From NCBI GenBank assembly GCA_021234155.1, contig JAJEKV010000225.1:190001-254000 (forward strand): a DNA stretch of 64,000 nt. Reading direction: 5' to 3'. How positions within the stretch are numbered: position 1 is the first letter of the stretch; each line of letters begins with the position of its first letter. Positions 47,109-58,094 of this stretch are shown piece by piece. The position numbers and the translations under genes are program-made. The notes beneath the pieces are model-generated. The model did not search any database. It saw nothing but the letters and a program-made list of their open reading frames with translations, and had not been told where the DNA came from. This stretch comes from Isoetes taiwanensis (lineage: Eukaryota > Streptophyta > Lycopodiopsida > Isoetales > Isoetaceae).

Positions 47109-47956
47109 TCATCCTAGTTTGGCCACATAATCCCATCGATCCGAGCCATCGGATCGACATTCTGGGAAGGGACGAGCGCCTATATTAGGCCATTTCTGTT
47201 TTGGCTCGGTTATCGGCGTCTTCTCACAGCAGCTCTTCTTATCCTCTCGTAGCTTCCTCTCATCCTCTCGTGGCTTTCCATTTCTTTTTCCTGCTCCTCC
47301 TTTAGTTTTTCTTCTCATTTTTCCACTTCCTTACACGATTCTACTCTTGGATTCCCGCCATAGCAGTACATACTTGGTTGTTAGCAGGCGCATTGGAGCG
47401 GGTGCCGGAGCACTTGGTAGCGGGCGTCCTGTGGCAGCAGGTACCATGGAAGCTTTATTCTTCTCTTTGTGTGCATGCATGTTGGTTCGCGGTTGTTTTC
47501 TTATTGATTCTCGAATTTGGAGAGGGGTGTTCTACATGCTAAGCATGCATATTGGGTTTGAGTTTTATCGATTGAATGAATGTCGGATGCATTTGTGAGT
47601 TGATGCTCTTGGTTTTTCATCCCTTTTGCTTTGTAGTTTCATTTAATCCAGGGCTTGTTCGAGGGGGCTTGGAGTCCCGTCAGATAGACGATCCGGGGGT
47701 ACAGCATGCAGCCATGTTTTCGCGAGATCTTAGACTTGTGCGGTGACATTGCGGTTTGGTTTCAACATAACGGTGCTTTATGCAATCGGCATGCCATGCA
47801 GAAGCCCTTCCCCCTTTTTCCTCTTCATCCGCCATGCGGGCGTCTCCTTTGATCAATTTTTCTTCTCCCTAGCTCTAACCGAAAGCATGGCGAATCTCTG
47901 GCTCCTTTATCGAGCTTGCGCATTTCTATCTAGTTTATCTTACTAGCGGGATTGTT

Positions 47957-48175
47957 ATGATGACCTCGGATGCAGGCACAGAGAGGGCTAGTGAATTTAT
48001 GCAGGCTATTGTGGATCACCTTCTGCCTGATCAAGATCCGGCTACAACGACGGAGGTTTTGTCTAAGAACGCTGGGCATTTTGGGACGGCGCTCTTTTTC
48101 GCATCCGATGGAGAGGATTGGGAAGTCCGCACCGGGCCTCTGTTGTCCGTCCCCCATTCAGGCTTGGTTTTGTAA
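47957..48175 (+). CDS. possible exon or captured gene piece inside the T-rich unit
   Basis: A 72-codon frame, ATG ATG ACC onward, has balanced codon use unlike the T-rich surroundings and reads as an ordinary acidic globular stretch: GTERASEFMQAIVDHLLPDQ, then EVLSKNAGHFGTALFFASDG, then EDWEVRTGP. A splice-acceptor-like pyrimidine-rich sequence ending GGATGCAG lies just before GCACAGAGAGG, so the true exon may begin at about 47977. A second GC-rich patch at about 47390-47441, ending CAGCAG before GTACC, could be an upstream exon. The family is not recognised. It may be a host exon carried by the element. Confidence 0.3.
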   Translation: MMTSDAGTERASEFMQAIVDHLLPDQDPATTTEVLSKNAGHFGTALFFASDGEDWEVRTGPLLSVPHSGLVL

Positions 48176-50643
48176 GCTTATTCCGCTTGCATCGGCCTCC
48201 TTATTTGCCACGACGTCTGAGGTAACCTCTTCACTTTGCTTTGATTTTACTACCTTATTTTGGTAGTTTCCGGTTTTCCTCCATTTGGCTTTATCTCGAT
48301 TCCTTTATCTCGATCTTGGCGAGATTTTACCAAGATCCACCAACCAGGTCGGTTTTTCGGTTTCCGAACCCATCCCTGACTCCTTTTTGTCGCCCCTATT
48401 CTACTGCCTTCTACTTTGTCGCCCAGCCTTTTTCTAGCTTACAGATGGCTTCTCTTGTCCGCCACTTCCCTGCTCTGTGCTTCTTGCATCGGGGGGCATC
48501 GATGCCCAATTTCTTCTTTCAATTTCCTTCCATGCGCCAGCTTACACCCACGCCTGGATGCCGAGTTGCTTTCGTGCTTCTGCTTATACCACAACTCACA
48601 CCGCGGGGATCGACCTCTTTTTTTGTTTTTTTTTTTTTGTAAGGGGGATACATAAATGCTGTATCCCTCCTCGATATATATTGTTATTATTCTTAACCTT
48701 CCTTCGGGCTATGCCATATTGATGTTGTTTCTGGTATTGTCTCTCCTTTTCGGCCTTCCCTCTGTTTGTGATAGTCTTATGCAGGACCATCTGGTGTGCT
48801 ATCTTGTTGTTTAAGATATGATATTGCTTCTAGACTGGTGGATATCATTTCATTGTTTTCTTTTTTGTTGATTGACTTGGGTAGATGTCTATCAATTGGG
48901 TGCATTTGTTGGCTTGCCCTTAAGCTAGGGGTTAGTCTCCGGTTTCAGGAGTTTGTCAAAGTATTCTATATGTCGGGTTTTTGCTTAAGGGTATGTCGAC
49001 GCTTTTTTGTTCGATCATTTTTACGCCAAAAGACATGTTGTAGCATTTCTTCCAACTATCGTTTTTCCTAGGATTGGTCTTGTGCATGACACCAGACAAT
49101 TTCTTCTCGTTTCTGGGCATCCATAGAGTGATTGCCTCGTTATTTGTGCTTCTAGCATTATTTGGGATTTTCGGAGTACATTCACTCTTATGTATGGTGC
49201 TTTGGCCTGGTTTTTAATTAGTAATTTGCAGTGTGTTTTCTATACGATGTCTTTTTGCAAGTATAAATTGTTTTTGACTTATACAGTGCGTTTGGTCATT
49301 TGTGGCATCCTAGTCTGGGAAATGGTACACTTGATTTCTTATCTGGTGTTTGCCCCTATTAGCTTACTTTGGTCCTCATATTAGTCTTTGAATAATTATT
49401 GTGATATTAGTTGTTGCTCTTATACTTTACGTCTCATTGGATACCTACGCACATTCGTTTTTCTACGCGTTGTTTTTGTATGCTCATTCGCATATTTCTA
49501 TGGGTTTCTTCGCCTTGATCAATACGTCAAGTTGATTTTAGACCGAATTTCTTCTATGCATGTCCTCGATATCAATTTTTGCATCTGGACTTATGCCTGG
49601 TTTTCCATTCGGTGGGCATTTAATGGTATTTTATCTTGTCATTATACGTCATTTGGGTTTGATCCTTGGTTTTGGTATTGACATTGATGTGGTTGACGTT
49701 GTTTTTGTGCTAATGTGGTGTTATTTTTGAGGCATTTTTCCTTGCCATAGATGGCTCCTCAGTCTTTGTCCTTGGCTCGTCCATTAGAAGAGGACCCCTT
49801 TTTGCACCTCCGGAGATGGCGTTGATCGCCTGTGGAATACTCCGAGTGCTTTGCCTTTATGCCTCCTTTATCACGGTTGTATGTTCTTTTTTACCTTTTT
49901 CGTTTTGGTTGCCCAGGTGCTTCATTTATATGTAGCCTGATCTTATCAATTTTGTGTTTTCCTATGGTTGTTTATCCTTTACCTCCATCACATCATTCCA
50001 TCGGCTATATATTACGTATATTATTGCCATAGGGATTAATTTTTGCCTTGTTTGATTCGGACTTGGGGCATACATCATTTGGATGTGTCGTCTTTTTATA
50101 TAAGTTGAGTCCCAGGTGGGGTATTCGTTTTATCCATATTGCTTTGCATTAATTCGTTTGAGTATGGTTACGGATTAATCATTGGATTGTTTTTTTCATG
50201 AGGGCATTCTTGCATGCGTATTTCATAAAGAGGTGAATATGGTACATGACTTGTTTTCATATGGGAATTTTCAATTCTTGTCCTATGTACAATTTGGGTC
50301 TGAAAACAAACTTATACGTGCTCATATTTTGCCAATGTTCAATTTCTAATCTTGTGGTGCTCTTTTATTTTCTTCGGTTCCTTCTCATTTGTGCGTTTGA
50401 GGTTGAACACATTACTACGCAACACTCCTGGTAACTACTCTTGGCGGGTTTTCTACCGTGGCGTATACGAATAGACCTTGCGGATTTTCATTGTGCAACT
50501 GTGGTTTAGCATGTTTCCTATTTAACGCATTTGCTCCCCATGTCCATTTCATTTCGTAATCCTTAGCATAATATTTTGGGGTTATGTGTTACGATTCATC
50601 TTGTTACATATTCAATTTTGTCTGGACATGTGTCATTCCTGTT

Positions 50644-51889
50644 GGTTTGGAATTTCTTTGGGACGATGGGAGAGCATTGGCCTTTTGACCTTATGGGTGC
50701 ATTTGTATGGGTTTAACTTGGTCATTAAAGTGTTTTCTCCATAAGGTGTGTTTTTTGCGTGTATATTGCTTTTTTAGCATAGGGGCGGATCCGTCCGTGT
50801 GGCATATTATTCTACATGTATTGTCCTTTTCCTCTCGGCACTTTATGTTTTTCGTCATTCTTGTTGTTTACCTTGATATTATCCCAATGTTGCATTCACG
50901 TGATCTTGACTTTTTATGTTCGGCATCATTGAATTTGCCTTTTAGATATACGATGTCTCCACTTGGTTTCCACGTTGTGCTTATTATGCACTATGAGGGT
51001 TGATTTTCTTTTTCATATTCTTGGACGTTGTTCTCCTGGGCAGACGGGGCATTAACATGGTTGCATTTGCTTTTTCACGTTATTGCCTCTATATGTTTCT
51101 AGATGTTTCATGGTTGTTATCTTTTTTGCGTTATGGTTGACAATAGGTTTTCGCTTTATGTTGGCATGTTTTTGCATTATACGCGTTTACATAGTTGTGA
51201 CTTTTTATGTTCAATGGTCATTTGAATTTGCTTTTTTCCTATATCACGTGTCTCAACCTAGTTTCCATGTTATGCTTATTATTAGGTGCTATACGTTATT
51301 CGGGTGGTGTTATTTTCCACATTCTAGGTTTCCCATAGTTGTTGGGTTTTATTTTTCGCTCACTTGTGGTTTATCTTGTTTTTTGATGCCCCGTGGTTTG
51401 GAATTTCTTTAGGATGATGGGAGAGCATTGGCTGTTGAACTTATGGGTGCATTTGTGCGGGTTTAGCTTGATCATTAAAGTGTTTTTTCCATACGGTGTG
51501 TTTTGCACGCGTGTATATTGCTTTTTAGCATCGGGGCTTAATCGGTCCGTGGTGGCATATTATTCTACATGTATTGTCCTTTTCATCTCTCGGCACCTTA
51601 TGTTTTTTTCGTCATTCTTGTTGTTTACCTTGATATTATCCCTATGATGCATTCACGTGATCTATTTTGACCTTTTATGTTGGCATCATTTGAATTTGCT
51701 TTTTTCCTATATACGATGTCTCCATTGGGTTTCCACGTTATGCTTATTATGCACTATGAGGGTTGATTTTCTTTTTCATATTCGTGGACGTTGTTCTCCT
51801 CTTTTGGGCATGAGCATTACAATGGTTGCATTGGCTTTTTCACGTTCTTGCCTCTATCGGGGGTTTCGGATGTTTCATGGTTGTTTTTT
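50644..51889. repeat. 751-bp tandem duplication in the T-rich unit
   Basis: From GGTTTGGAATTTCTTT at 50644 and again at 51395, about 490 bp run in parallel. Shared blocks include GATGGGAGAGCATTGG, GGCATATTATTCTACATGTA followed by TTGTCC, CATTCTTGTTGTTTACCTTG and GCACTATGAGGGTTGATTTT. The copies differ by scattered substitutions and small indels. A partial third copy (TTTGAATTTGCTTTTTTCCT ... TTTCCATGTTATGCTTATTA) lies between them at about 51218-51288. Confidence 0.92.
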
Positions 51890-52824
51890 TTCGTATTTAT
51901 GCTTTGGGCTTAAAATATTCATTATACATTGTGCTACCATTATACATCATATTTGCTATTTAGCTATTTTTGCACGCCAATTTTTTTTGTTTATCCATTT
52001 GGGTGATGCTTTTTCCAAACCACAGGTGATGCTATCCTCTCTTTTTCATGAATTGTTGATTTTTATCATTTCTAATCGCTCATGTCATTTTGAGTGCTTG
52101 TCGTCTTGCAGCTTGCCGCTTCACCATTATGCACGTTTTTGTTCTTTTTAACCGCTCATGAGGGCCTTTGTTCCTGTTCTTCTCTTTCGGTCGTTGGTGC
52201 TCCTCTTCGTCTCACCCTCGCTCGTTGCCGTGTCGGCCTCGACACTGGCGGTCAAATTTGGGCTTCTAGTTTATGCAGTTACGTTAGTATGTCTACATTC
52301 TCTTTATCAATCTCGTCCCTCGTTTTGTCGCAGTATGTTTTCCTATTGGGGCCTTTTTTCATGGATTTATGCATAGGGTATTTTGTCTTCTGACAGCACC
52401 GCACATTTCTCCTATGCTACCTTGCACCAGACCTTAGCATTTTCATTCTCCTCATCTTGTTCCCCCTTTTTACATCCTTTTGAACCTTCTTCGCTTTAGA
52501 CTTCTTGTTGACAACATATGTCGGGTTGCACTTTGTCTTCTTTATGTCTATGCATTTTTACATTCCTATACGTAAGTTTTTTCCTCCTTGCCTTTTTATC
52601 TCAGTTACTTGTTATTAGTTCTTGGCCACAGGTTCGGGAGGACTCATAGCCACATTCACGGACTTCAGTCCGTAGCCACATTCACGAGCTTTGGTCCGTA
52701 ATCTGTATTCAAATAAGACAACTATCCACGGGCATCGGTCAGGTGATTTGCATCCATATCATATATGCATTGTACGTATTAACGTGGTTTGTTTTTGTCC
52801 TCGCCTTGTTGTTGTTCTCGTTGG

Positions 52825-53035
52825 CATGCCAGGGCGCTTCCTTCGATTCGTCATCATAGCGGTGTCCCTTCCTTTTCGTTGTTTTTGTTCTCTAATGTGC
52901 TTCCTTTTTTCAGGTCATTGCGCTGCTGCCGTCCAGTCGGGGCACTTCCTTAGATTCGTCATCGGGGCGGCGTGCTTTTCTTTTCATTGTTTTTTCTCTA
53001 ATATCCTTTCTTTTTTCAGGTCATTGGTGATATCG
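52825..53035. repeat. two-copy tandem repeat in the T-rich unit
   Basis: GGGCGCTTCCTTCGATTCGT ... TTTTTTCAGGTCATTG is followed by GGGGCACTTCCTTAGATTCG ... TTTTTTCAGGTCATTG, with a period of about 105-110 bp. Both copies end in an acceptor-like TTTTTTCAG. Confidence 0.85.
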
Positions 53036-53719
53036 TCCGTGGTGGTGCTTCGGCTCTTCTTCTTCGCCGTTTTTCCCCGCGGCTTCGCTTTCATTTCTTT
53101 GGTTTTGTCAATGTGTAGTTTTCTTCGCTTGAACCGGACTCTTGGATCTGGTTTCCTTTCTTCCCCACCCGCTTGCCTTCATTCGCATGCCACGCCACTA
53201 TCCTTCAATGCCTAATTTCTACCGGTTCCTTTCATCTCCCTCGCTACTCGTCAGGTGGCCCTCTTTTTCGTTCCTCTCTTTTTTTCTCTGCGTCTGTCCA
53301 TTTGCCGGGGTGGTGGCGGGAGTGTCTTCTTGCTATCGGCTTAAAATTTTGGAGGTTTTCTTGGCGACTAGGCTTATAGTTGAGGAAGTCCTTTGGTAGT
53401 CGGCGGTTTTGTGTCTCTCGCGAGTTCCTTCCCGAATCCCATCGATCCGAGCCATCGGATCGACATTCAAAGGAAGGGACGGCCCTCTTAGGCCATTTCT
53501 GTTTTGGCTCGGTTATCGGCGTCTTCTCACAGCTGACTCTTCTTATCCTCTCGTAGCTTCCCTCCCTTCCCGCCACGCTCCGCGGTGGATGTCGCGTCTT
53601 TTATTTGTATTTTTTGTTGTTCATGCCTCTTTGTTGTTCTCCACCAGTGAGTGTTGCTATTCTTATATTTACGTTCCCTCCAGCCCTCTTGCTTTGTTGT
53701 TCTCCCACCTTTGGTGATA

Positions 53720-53862
53720 TTTGTTTATTTCCACCTCGAGGGTGTGGCATATTGTTACATAATGGTTCTCCACCCGCTGGGTGATGCTTTATGCTGTTTA
53801 TTTCCACCTCGAGGGTGATGCATATTTTTACATAATGGTTCTCCACCCAGCTGGGTGATGCT
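53720..53862. repeat. two-copy tandem repeat
   Basis: TTTATTTCCACCTCGAGGGT ... ATAATGGTTCTCCACCCGCT GGGTGATGCT is repeated as TTTATTTCCACCTCGAGGGT ... ATAATGGTTCTCCACCCAGCT GGGTGATGCT. Confidence 0.9.
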
Positions 53863-54098
53863 ATCTTTTTCTGTTATGTTCTTTTTTCCTCTCGTTTTTT
53901 CATTTTGGACCTTCTTGGTGCAGCTTGTGCTGTTTATTTTCTCTGACCATTTACGGGTGTTCTTTTTGGGAGTTTTGTTGGTATTGCTTGCGGGGATTCC
54001 GTTTTACGGGCCGCTTTCTTTGGGGTCTTGCTCTATTTCAGTTCGCTATCACCCCTCTCCTTTGGTTCTCCATGGATACGTGCGGGGGAGGCTTTTGC

Positions 54099-54183
54099 CG
54101 TTTGCTGGGGTCGTGCTCTATTTTGCGTTCGCCATCAACTCGTTTTGCTGGGGTCGTGCTCTATTTTGCGTTCGCCATCAACT
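54099..54183. repeat. 41-bp tandem duplication
   Basis: GCTGGGGTCGTGCTCTATTT ... GCCATCAACTCGTTT occurs twice in a row without differences. A weaker third copy (GGGGTCTTGCTCTATTTCAG) lies at about 54020. Confidence 0.93.
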
Positions 54184-54223
54184 CGTTTCTCTCCGTTCTC
54201 CAGGCAACACATTCAAGGTTGTT

Positions 54224-54300
54224 GGCGACCATTTCTCATTAGGGTTTTCCTCGAAAACCCGAAAGGGCGGGGTTTTTTATCCCGATGAGAAGTTGTCGCC
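54224..54300 (+). other. 77-base hairpin
   Basis: GGCGAC (54224-54229) pairs with GTCGCC (54295-54300), TTCTCAT with ATGAGAA, and the inner part GGTTTTCCTCGAAAACCCG / GGGCGGGGTTTTTTATCCC can pair further. The inner sequence resembles the 3' UTR hairpin of the LINE family (GTTTTCCCTCGAAAAACCC at about 17800). Function is unknown; it could be an RNA structure of the element. Confidence 0.6.
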
Positions 54301-54480
54301 ATTACCCTTTTATTTTGCCTTGGCACATTTCTTTTTAGGGGGTAGTCCGATATTGTTCCTATGGTCGGCTATCCCCTCTCTCTCTCTCTCTCTAGTTTTC
54401 CACACATTGTATACTGCTGCTGTGATGAATGACAAGCCTATCTATCGGCCGGTTTTGTGTCTCTCGCGAGTTCCTTCCCA

Positions 54481-56244
54481 GAATGACATTTTCTGGCAAA
54501 GATTAAAAAAAAAAAGGAATGGAACTCTGTTCCAAAATAATGGAAAGAAATTTATATTTGTTCAATGTGGGTGCACTTATATGGCTTTGGGCATGAAACA
54601 AAAATAGGGGGGTTTCAGAATGGGAGGTCTGAGACGGAAGAACCATGGATGCAATGGAGCAAAACTTTATGACCATAAAAGATAGAAATGCATAACTCCT
54701 AATGGTCTATGAGGGGTTGGACTACAGATTATGCATAGTGTAATAAATATGGATATAGAAAAAATAAAGCATATGTTTTGAACAAGGCATTTGGACCATG
54801 TCATTTTTCCTGGACTATTTTGACCATGGATATTGTCGGAATTGGATAGCGGGAAGCGGCCTATTTAATAGAGCTAGATTTACAGGATTCTTATGGACAT
54901 GGGAATACCATAGATAAGATGTCCAATGGGGTATGTTAGAGAAGGAATCATTTGAAGCTCTTCTCTATATCTCTTGAATTGGGATGGAAAATGCTAGAGC
55001 TGTGCATAAATATCATGCCGAAAGGGGTTTCAGAGTTGCACTTAAGCAGGCTGATAAGTGTATAATAAACAATGCCAAACTAAGAAAACATGGCTGGAGG
55101 TGGAAACCGTCCATCAAATAAGTCTGGCATGGGATATTACGGTGCAAAAATACCTACAATGGGAACAATGCTAGGTCTGGGGGCGGAAACTTTCAGGTTC
55201 GCAATATAGATAGGTTTTTGCTTATGAACTTTTTGCAAAAGTTCAATGGTACATTTAGTCTAAAAAGCGATATGTTCTATAGACTAAAAGATTAAGGGAT
55301 AAGGCCATTTCCTAAAATGAAGAATAATCTGTGGGCTTTGGTATGTACGGAGGAAAGGCTGGCTTATGATAAATGATTGCACTGGACATACACAAATGTA
55401 TATCTACTCTAAAATGTCTATGATTTTTGAAAAATTCGTCATGCAAATAAGAGTGCATATATGCTATATGTATTGCTCTATAGAGATCGCTGGTAAGAGT
55501 ATATAATGCGTCTTTCGCCCCGAAGAGGTTTTTATGTGTCTTTGAACTACAGAATGGGCGCATTTGGGTGGCTGGCACCTATACATCATTTTGTTTCAAC
55601 ATCCCAACTCACAGCTATGGCAGGGCACTGGGTTCGCAGAACCACGGTACAGATTGTTGGGCTAACAGAGGGAAAAGAATATGTGCGACGGAATTAACTC
55701 TTAAATCGAAGCTTCGAATTAAAGTCAACAAAAGAATTACCTTGCTTACAATGGTTTCAGGCCCAATCAAATTGCCTCCATCACTCTGTGCCGAAGCAGC
55801 TAGGCAAGGATGGCAGAGTATAGCAAGACACCTTTATAATCCGATCAAGCGACCGTAAATAAGCGTGGGGAATTGTTCTATCGACTATTTATACATCTGA
55901 GACATGCACGTGTCCAGTAAATTTCTGGCTTATCCATTAGATTTGCTATTGTTATTGATCATCAAGTTAGAAGCAATTTGGATTGAGGCGTGATTGATTG
56001 GCGCCTGATTGATACGGCCGGAAATTTGGATCACATACATCTAAGTCTTCTTAATACAACTAGGGCTGGAAATAATCGGAATGGATTCTTTGTAAGTTTT
56101 GGCACCACAAAATTTCTAAATCCCGTGGCTCCGTGAAAATTCAACTGGTATACTTAAGCCGCCTATCTGCCCCCCATGGAAAAATAGAGACACGGATCCC
56201 AACAAGAAGCGAGATAGGTCCTGAGCTAGTGCAAGAAGAGCTAA
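54481..56244. other. spacer, no supported gene
   Basis: Weak plus-strand protein-like traces occur (for example HKYHAERGFRVALKQADKC near 55003-55059), without a recognised family and surrounded by stops. The frames at 55506-55858 overlap in three phases and were rejected. No element boundary was found. Confidence 0.45.
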
Positions 56245-56370
56245 AGGCGGTGATTTCTTGAGAGGCAAGAAATCGAGAGGAAAGAAATCCAAGGCTTTTT
56301 GCCCTGGCTGATAGGGCGGTGATTTCTTCAAAGGCAAGAAATTCAAGACCTTTTGCCCTGGCTGATAACG
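56245..56370. repeat. two-copy tandem repeat
   Basis: GGCGGTGATTTCTTGAGAGG ... TTTTTGCCCTGGCTGATAG is repeated as GGCGGTGATTTCTTCAAAGG ... CTTTTGCCCTGGCTGATAA, the second copy being shorter by about 20 bp. Confidence 0.88.
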
Positions 56371-57884
56371 GCTCGGAAACGTCGAAAAAGGAAAATGAAA
56401 GAAAATGGAAAAATGTATTAAGATTATATATGTTGTGATATTCAAATAAGAATGTGTTATTTTACGGCGGAGGCAATCCCCAGGAATATGACATGTACAA
56501 TCCGGACCTTTCCAAAACCTATTTTGAACCTAAGACATGTCTTATTTTCATAGTGGAAAAGTGATTTTGTTTTAGGAAAATAGGTGACCAAACATCATCT
56601 AATAAAATATGTGACTTTTCTGAACATATAAAAGTCAGTGTTTCATTCTTCTTTTTTTCTTTTTTATTTCGTGCTTTTTTTTCCTCCGCCGCAATCTAAA
56701 TCACTGTTGGGAAGCCACGTTTTCGCAAAATTGCCGAGGTGATCTCTGCCATATATATGCTGGCAGTGCCATAGTCACACTGCCAGAGCCAGCTATCCAG
56801 CTATCCAGTTATCCAGCAAGATGCTGCTGCTTTTGCTTTGTGAATCGAAATCTGTGGAGAGCTAAGTCAATGGATTCTATTCTCTGGCCAAAAAAAAAGA
56901 AAGCTCATTATTGTGTTCCTCCTGCTCCTGAAAACAGAGCACGATTGAAAGCAAGGGCCTAAAAGCACAGATTAGAACACCGATTTTGAATAATTTTAAG
57001 GTTAAGCACATGCATGAGAGTATGACAGTGCAAGAATTTGTGGTGAGGTGATGAATTTATGGATTGAAGAAGCCAGGTTGCCGAATTGAGCCTTTATACA
57101 AATATGAAGAAACAAAGAAAATTCATTTAAGAAGGTGCTAGACCTTCAAAACGTAGGCAAAACTTCAAGTAACAGAGCGAACCTGCAAAATACAGAAGAA
57201 CATGCTTGAGAATGGCATTGTTTTGCTCCTAACACCCTGAATTGCTTCTGAATTAACAACCCTGAATCGCTCTTGGCTGGCAATATCCGATATTTCAGCT
57301 TTTACTTCTTTTTCATGCTCGCTCTGAGAAATGGAAAACTGAGTTCTTGTTACAGAATTTGCCTTGACACCTAATGCCTTGAGGAAAAATCAGCTCAGAC
57401 ATTACCCCACTGTAGTTTAGCAATGCAAAGTAGACGCTCAGCGGCAAGAGCAAGAAAAGAGCATAAGCGGCGGTCACAACAGCGCCCGCTTCAGAAAAAA
57501 AGATAAATTTTATATTCTTATATTATAAAGTTTTACCATGTGTCCGTTGTCCATCACGCCCTAAATTGGACAACCCAGATTTTATCTACGAGTTAAACGA
57601 TCTAGATCATGCCCCTAGATCGAGTATGCCTGCACCAAAGTTTAGGGCTATGGCACTGAGCTCCGTGATAGAATTGGCGTACAAGAAGTCCAGATGTATT
57701 GAAAGAGAGAAAACAAAGTGGGTTTAGTTTAAACAGGGGAAATACTGCAAAATACCATGCCACTCCTTTTGATGCAATAGCAGATGTTAGAGGTCAGTGG
57801 CAGTTCCATGCCAGAGAACTTCATATTTGAACATGTTTTTTTTTACAGTATGGAGCTTGGTTTTTACTCTGTTTTTATAATGTA
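56371..57884. other. spacer, no supported gene
   Basis: No recognised coding trace. A small triple repeat CAGCTATCCAG/TTATCCAG lies near 56790-56816. The MAP65 remnant starts at its right end. Confidence 0.5.
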
Positions 57885-57885
57885 G

Positions 57886-58088
57886 CACATATGGGACGAG
57901 GTTGAAGAAAGTGAAGTAGGCCGATATAAAATGCTTTATTAACTTGAACAGGAATGCTTGGAAGTCTAGGTCGGAAGGTAGATAGTGTTAGAAATACCAG
58001 AGCTCGTCTTTGTCAAGTTCTTGCAGACTTCGAAGCCAAATTTGCAAAGCTTTTTGCCTCACTAGATGACCACCCTGTTCGTCCAAGA
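57886..58088 (+). pseudogene. MAP65 microtubule-bundling protein, N-terminal fragment
   Basis: Plus-strand reading gives IWDEVEESEVGRYKMLY, a stop, LEQECLEV, and after a frameshift GRKVDSVRNTRARLCQVLAD followed by FEAKFAKLFASLDDHPVRPR. This matches the beginning of plant MAP65/PRC1-type proteins (IWDEVGE.D..RDKMLL.LEQECL.VYRRKVD.A...RARLHQ.LAD.EAEL). MAP65 proteins cross-link antiparallel microtubules in the spindle, phragmoplast and cortical arrays. Two stops and a frameshift within about 200 bp show that it is not functional. The downstream part of the protein is not found on this strand; it lies next to it on the other strand. Confidence 0.8.
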
Positions 58089-58094
58089 GTAATA

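Larger units (their letters stand above)
47129..53434 (+). other. 6.3-kb T-rich unit, largely non-coding
   Basis: The plus strand is strongly enriched in T over A for 6 kb, so several frames stay open and give Phe/Leu/Ser-rich pseudo-membrane proteins. I reject these as genes. The unit starts with AATCCCATCGATCCGAGCCA, then TCGGATCGACATTC, a hairpin-forming start (CGATCCG/CGGATCG). It ends with GGTTTTGTGTCTCTCGCGAG followed by TTCCTTCCC. The same start and end bound a 1.05-kb unit that follows. Inside are a 751-bp tandem duplication and shorter tandem repeats, plus a GC-richer exon-like patch at 47957-48175. U-rich sequence is typical of plant introns. The block could therefore be a long intron, a non-coding retroelement derivative, or a tandem satellite-like family. 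I cannot decide from the sequence. Confidence 0.5.
53435..54480 (+). other. 1.05-kb T-rich unit sharing both ends with the 6.3-kb unit
   Basis: It begins AATCCCATCGATCCGAGCCA, continuing with CATTTCTGTTTTGGCTCGGT and TATCGGCGTCTTCTCACAGC, matching 47129-47272 over about 135 bp. It ends GGTTTTGTGTCTCTCGCGAG followed by TTCCTTCCC (54451-54479), identical over 29 bp to the end of the preceding unit (53405-53433). The interior differs. It contains two tandem repeats (53720-53860 and 54099-54183), a long hairpin (54224-54300) and a (CT)n tract near 54377. It looks like an internally deleted or rearranged relative of the large unit placed in tandem. Confidence 0.65.

Noticed and set aside
47129-53570. 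LTR retrotransposon with 5' LTR at 47.1 kb and 3' LTR at 53.4 kb
   Set aside because: The direct repeat is only about 135 bp and lacks TG...CA ends. The shared end sequence occurs only at the right end of each unit, which fits two tandem units better than an LTR pair.
48241-54607. Many 80-250 residue frames rich in Phe, Leu, Ser that look like membrane proteins (for example 53855-54607 and 51657-52151)
   Set aside because: They overlap in all three phases of a T-rich strand, cross tandem repeats and have no conserved motif; composition alone explains them.
55506-55858. Frame with VSLNYRMGAFGWLAP, reminiscent of a carboxylesterase block
   Set aside because: The resemblance is limited to about 15 residues, with no GxSxG or other esterase element nearby and three overlapping phases open.
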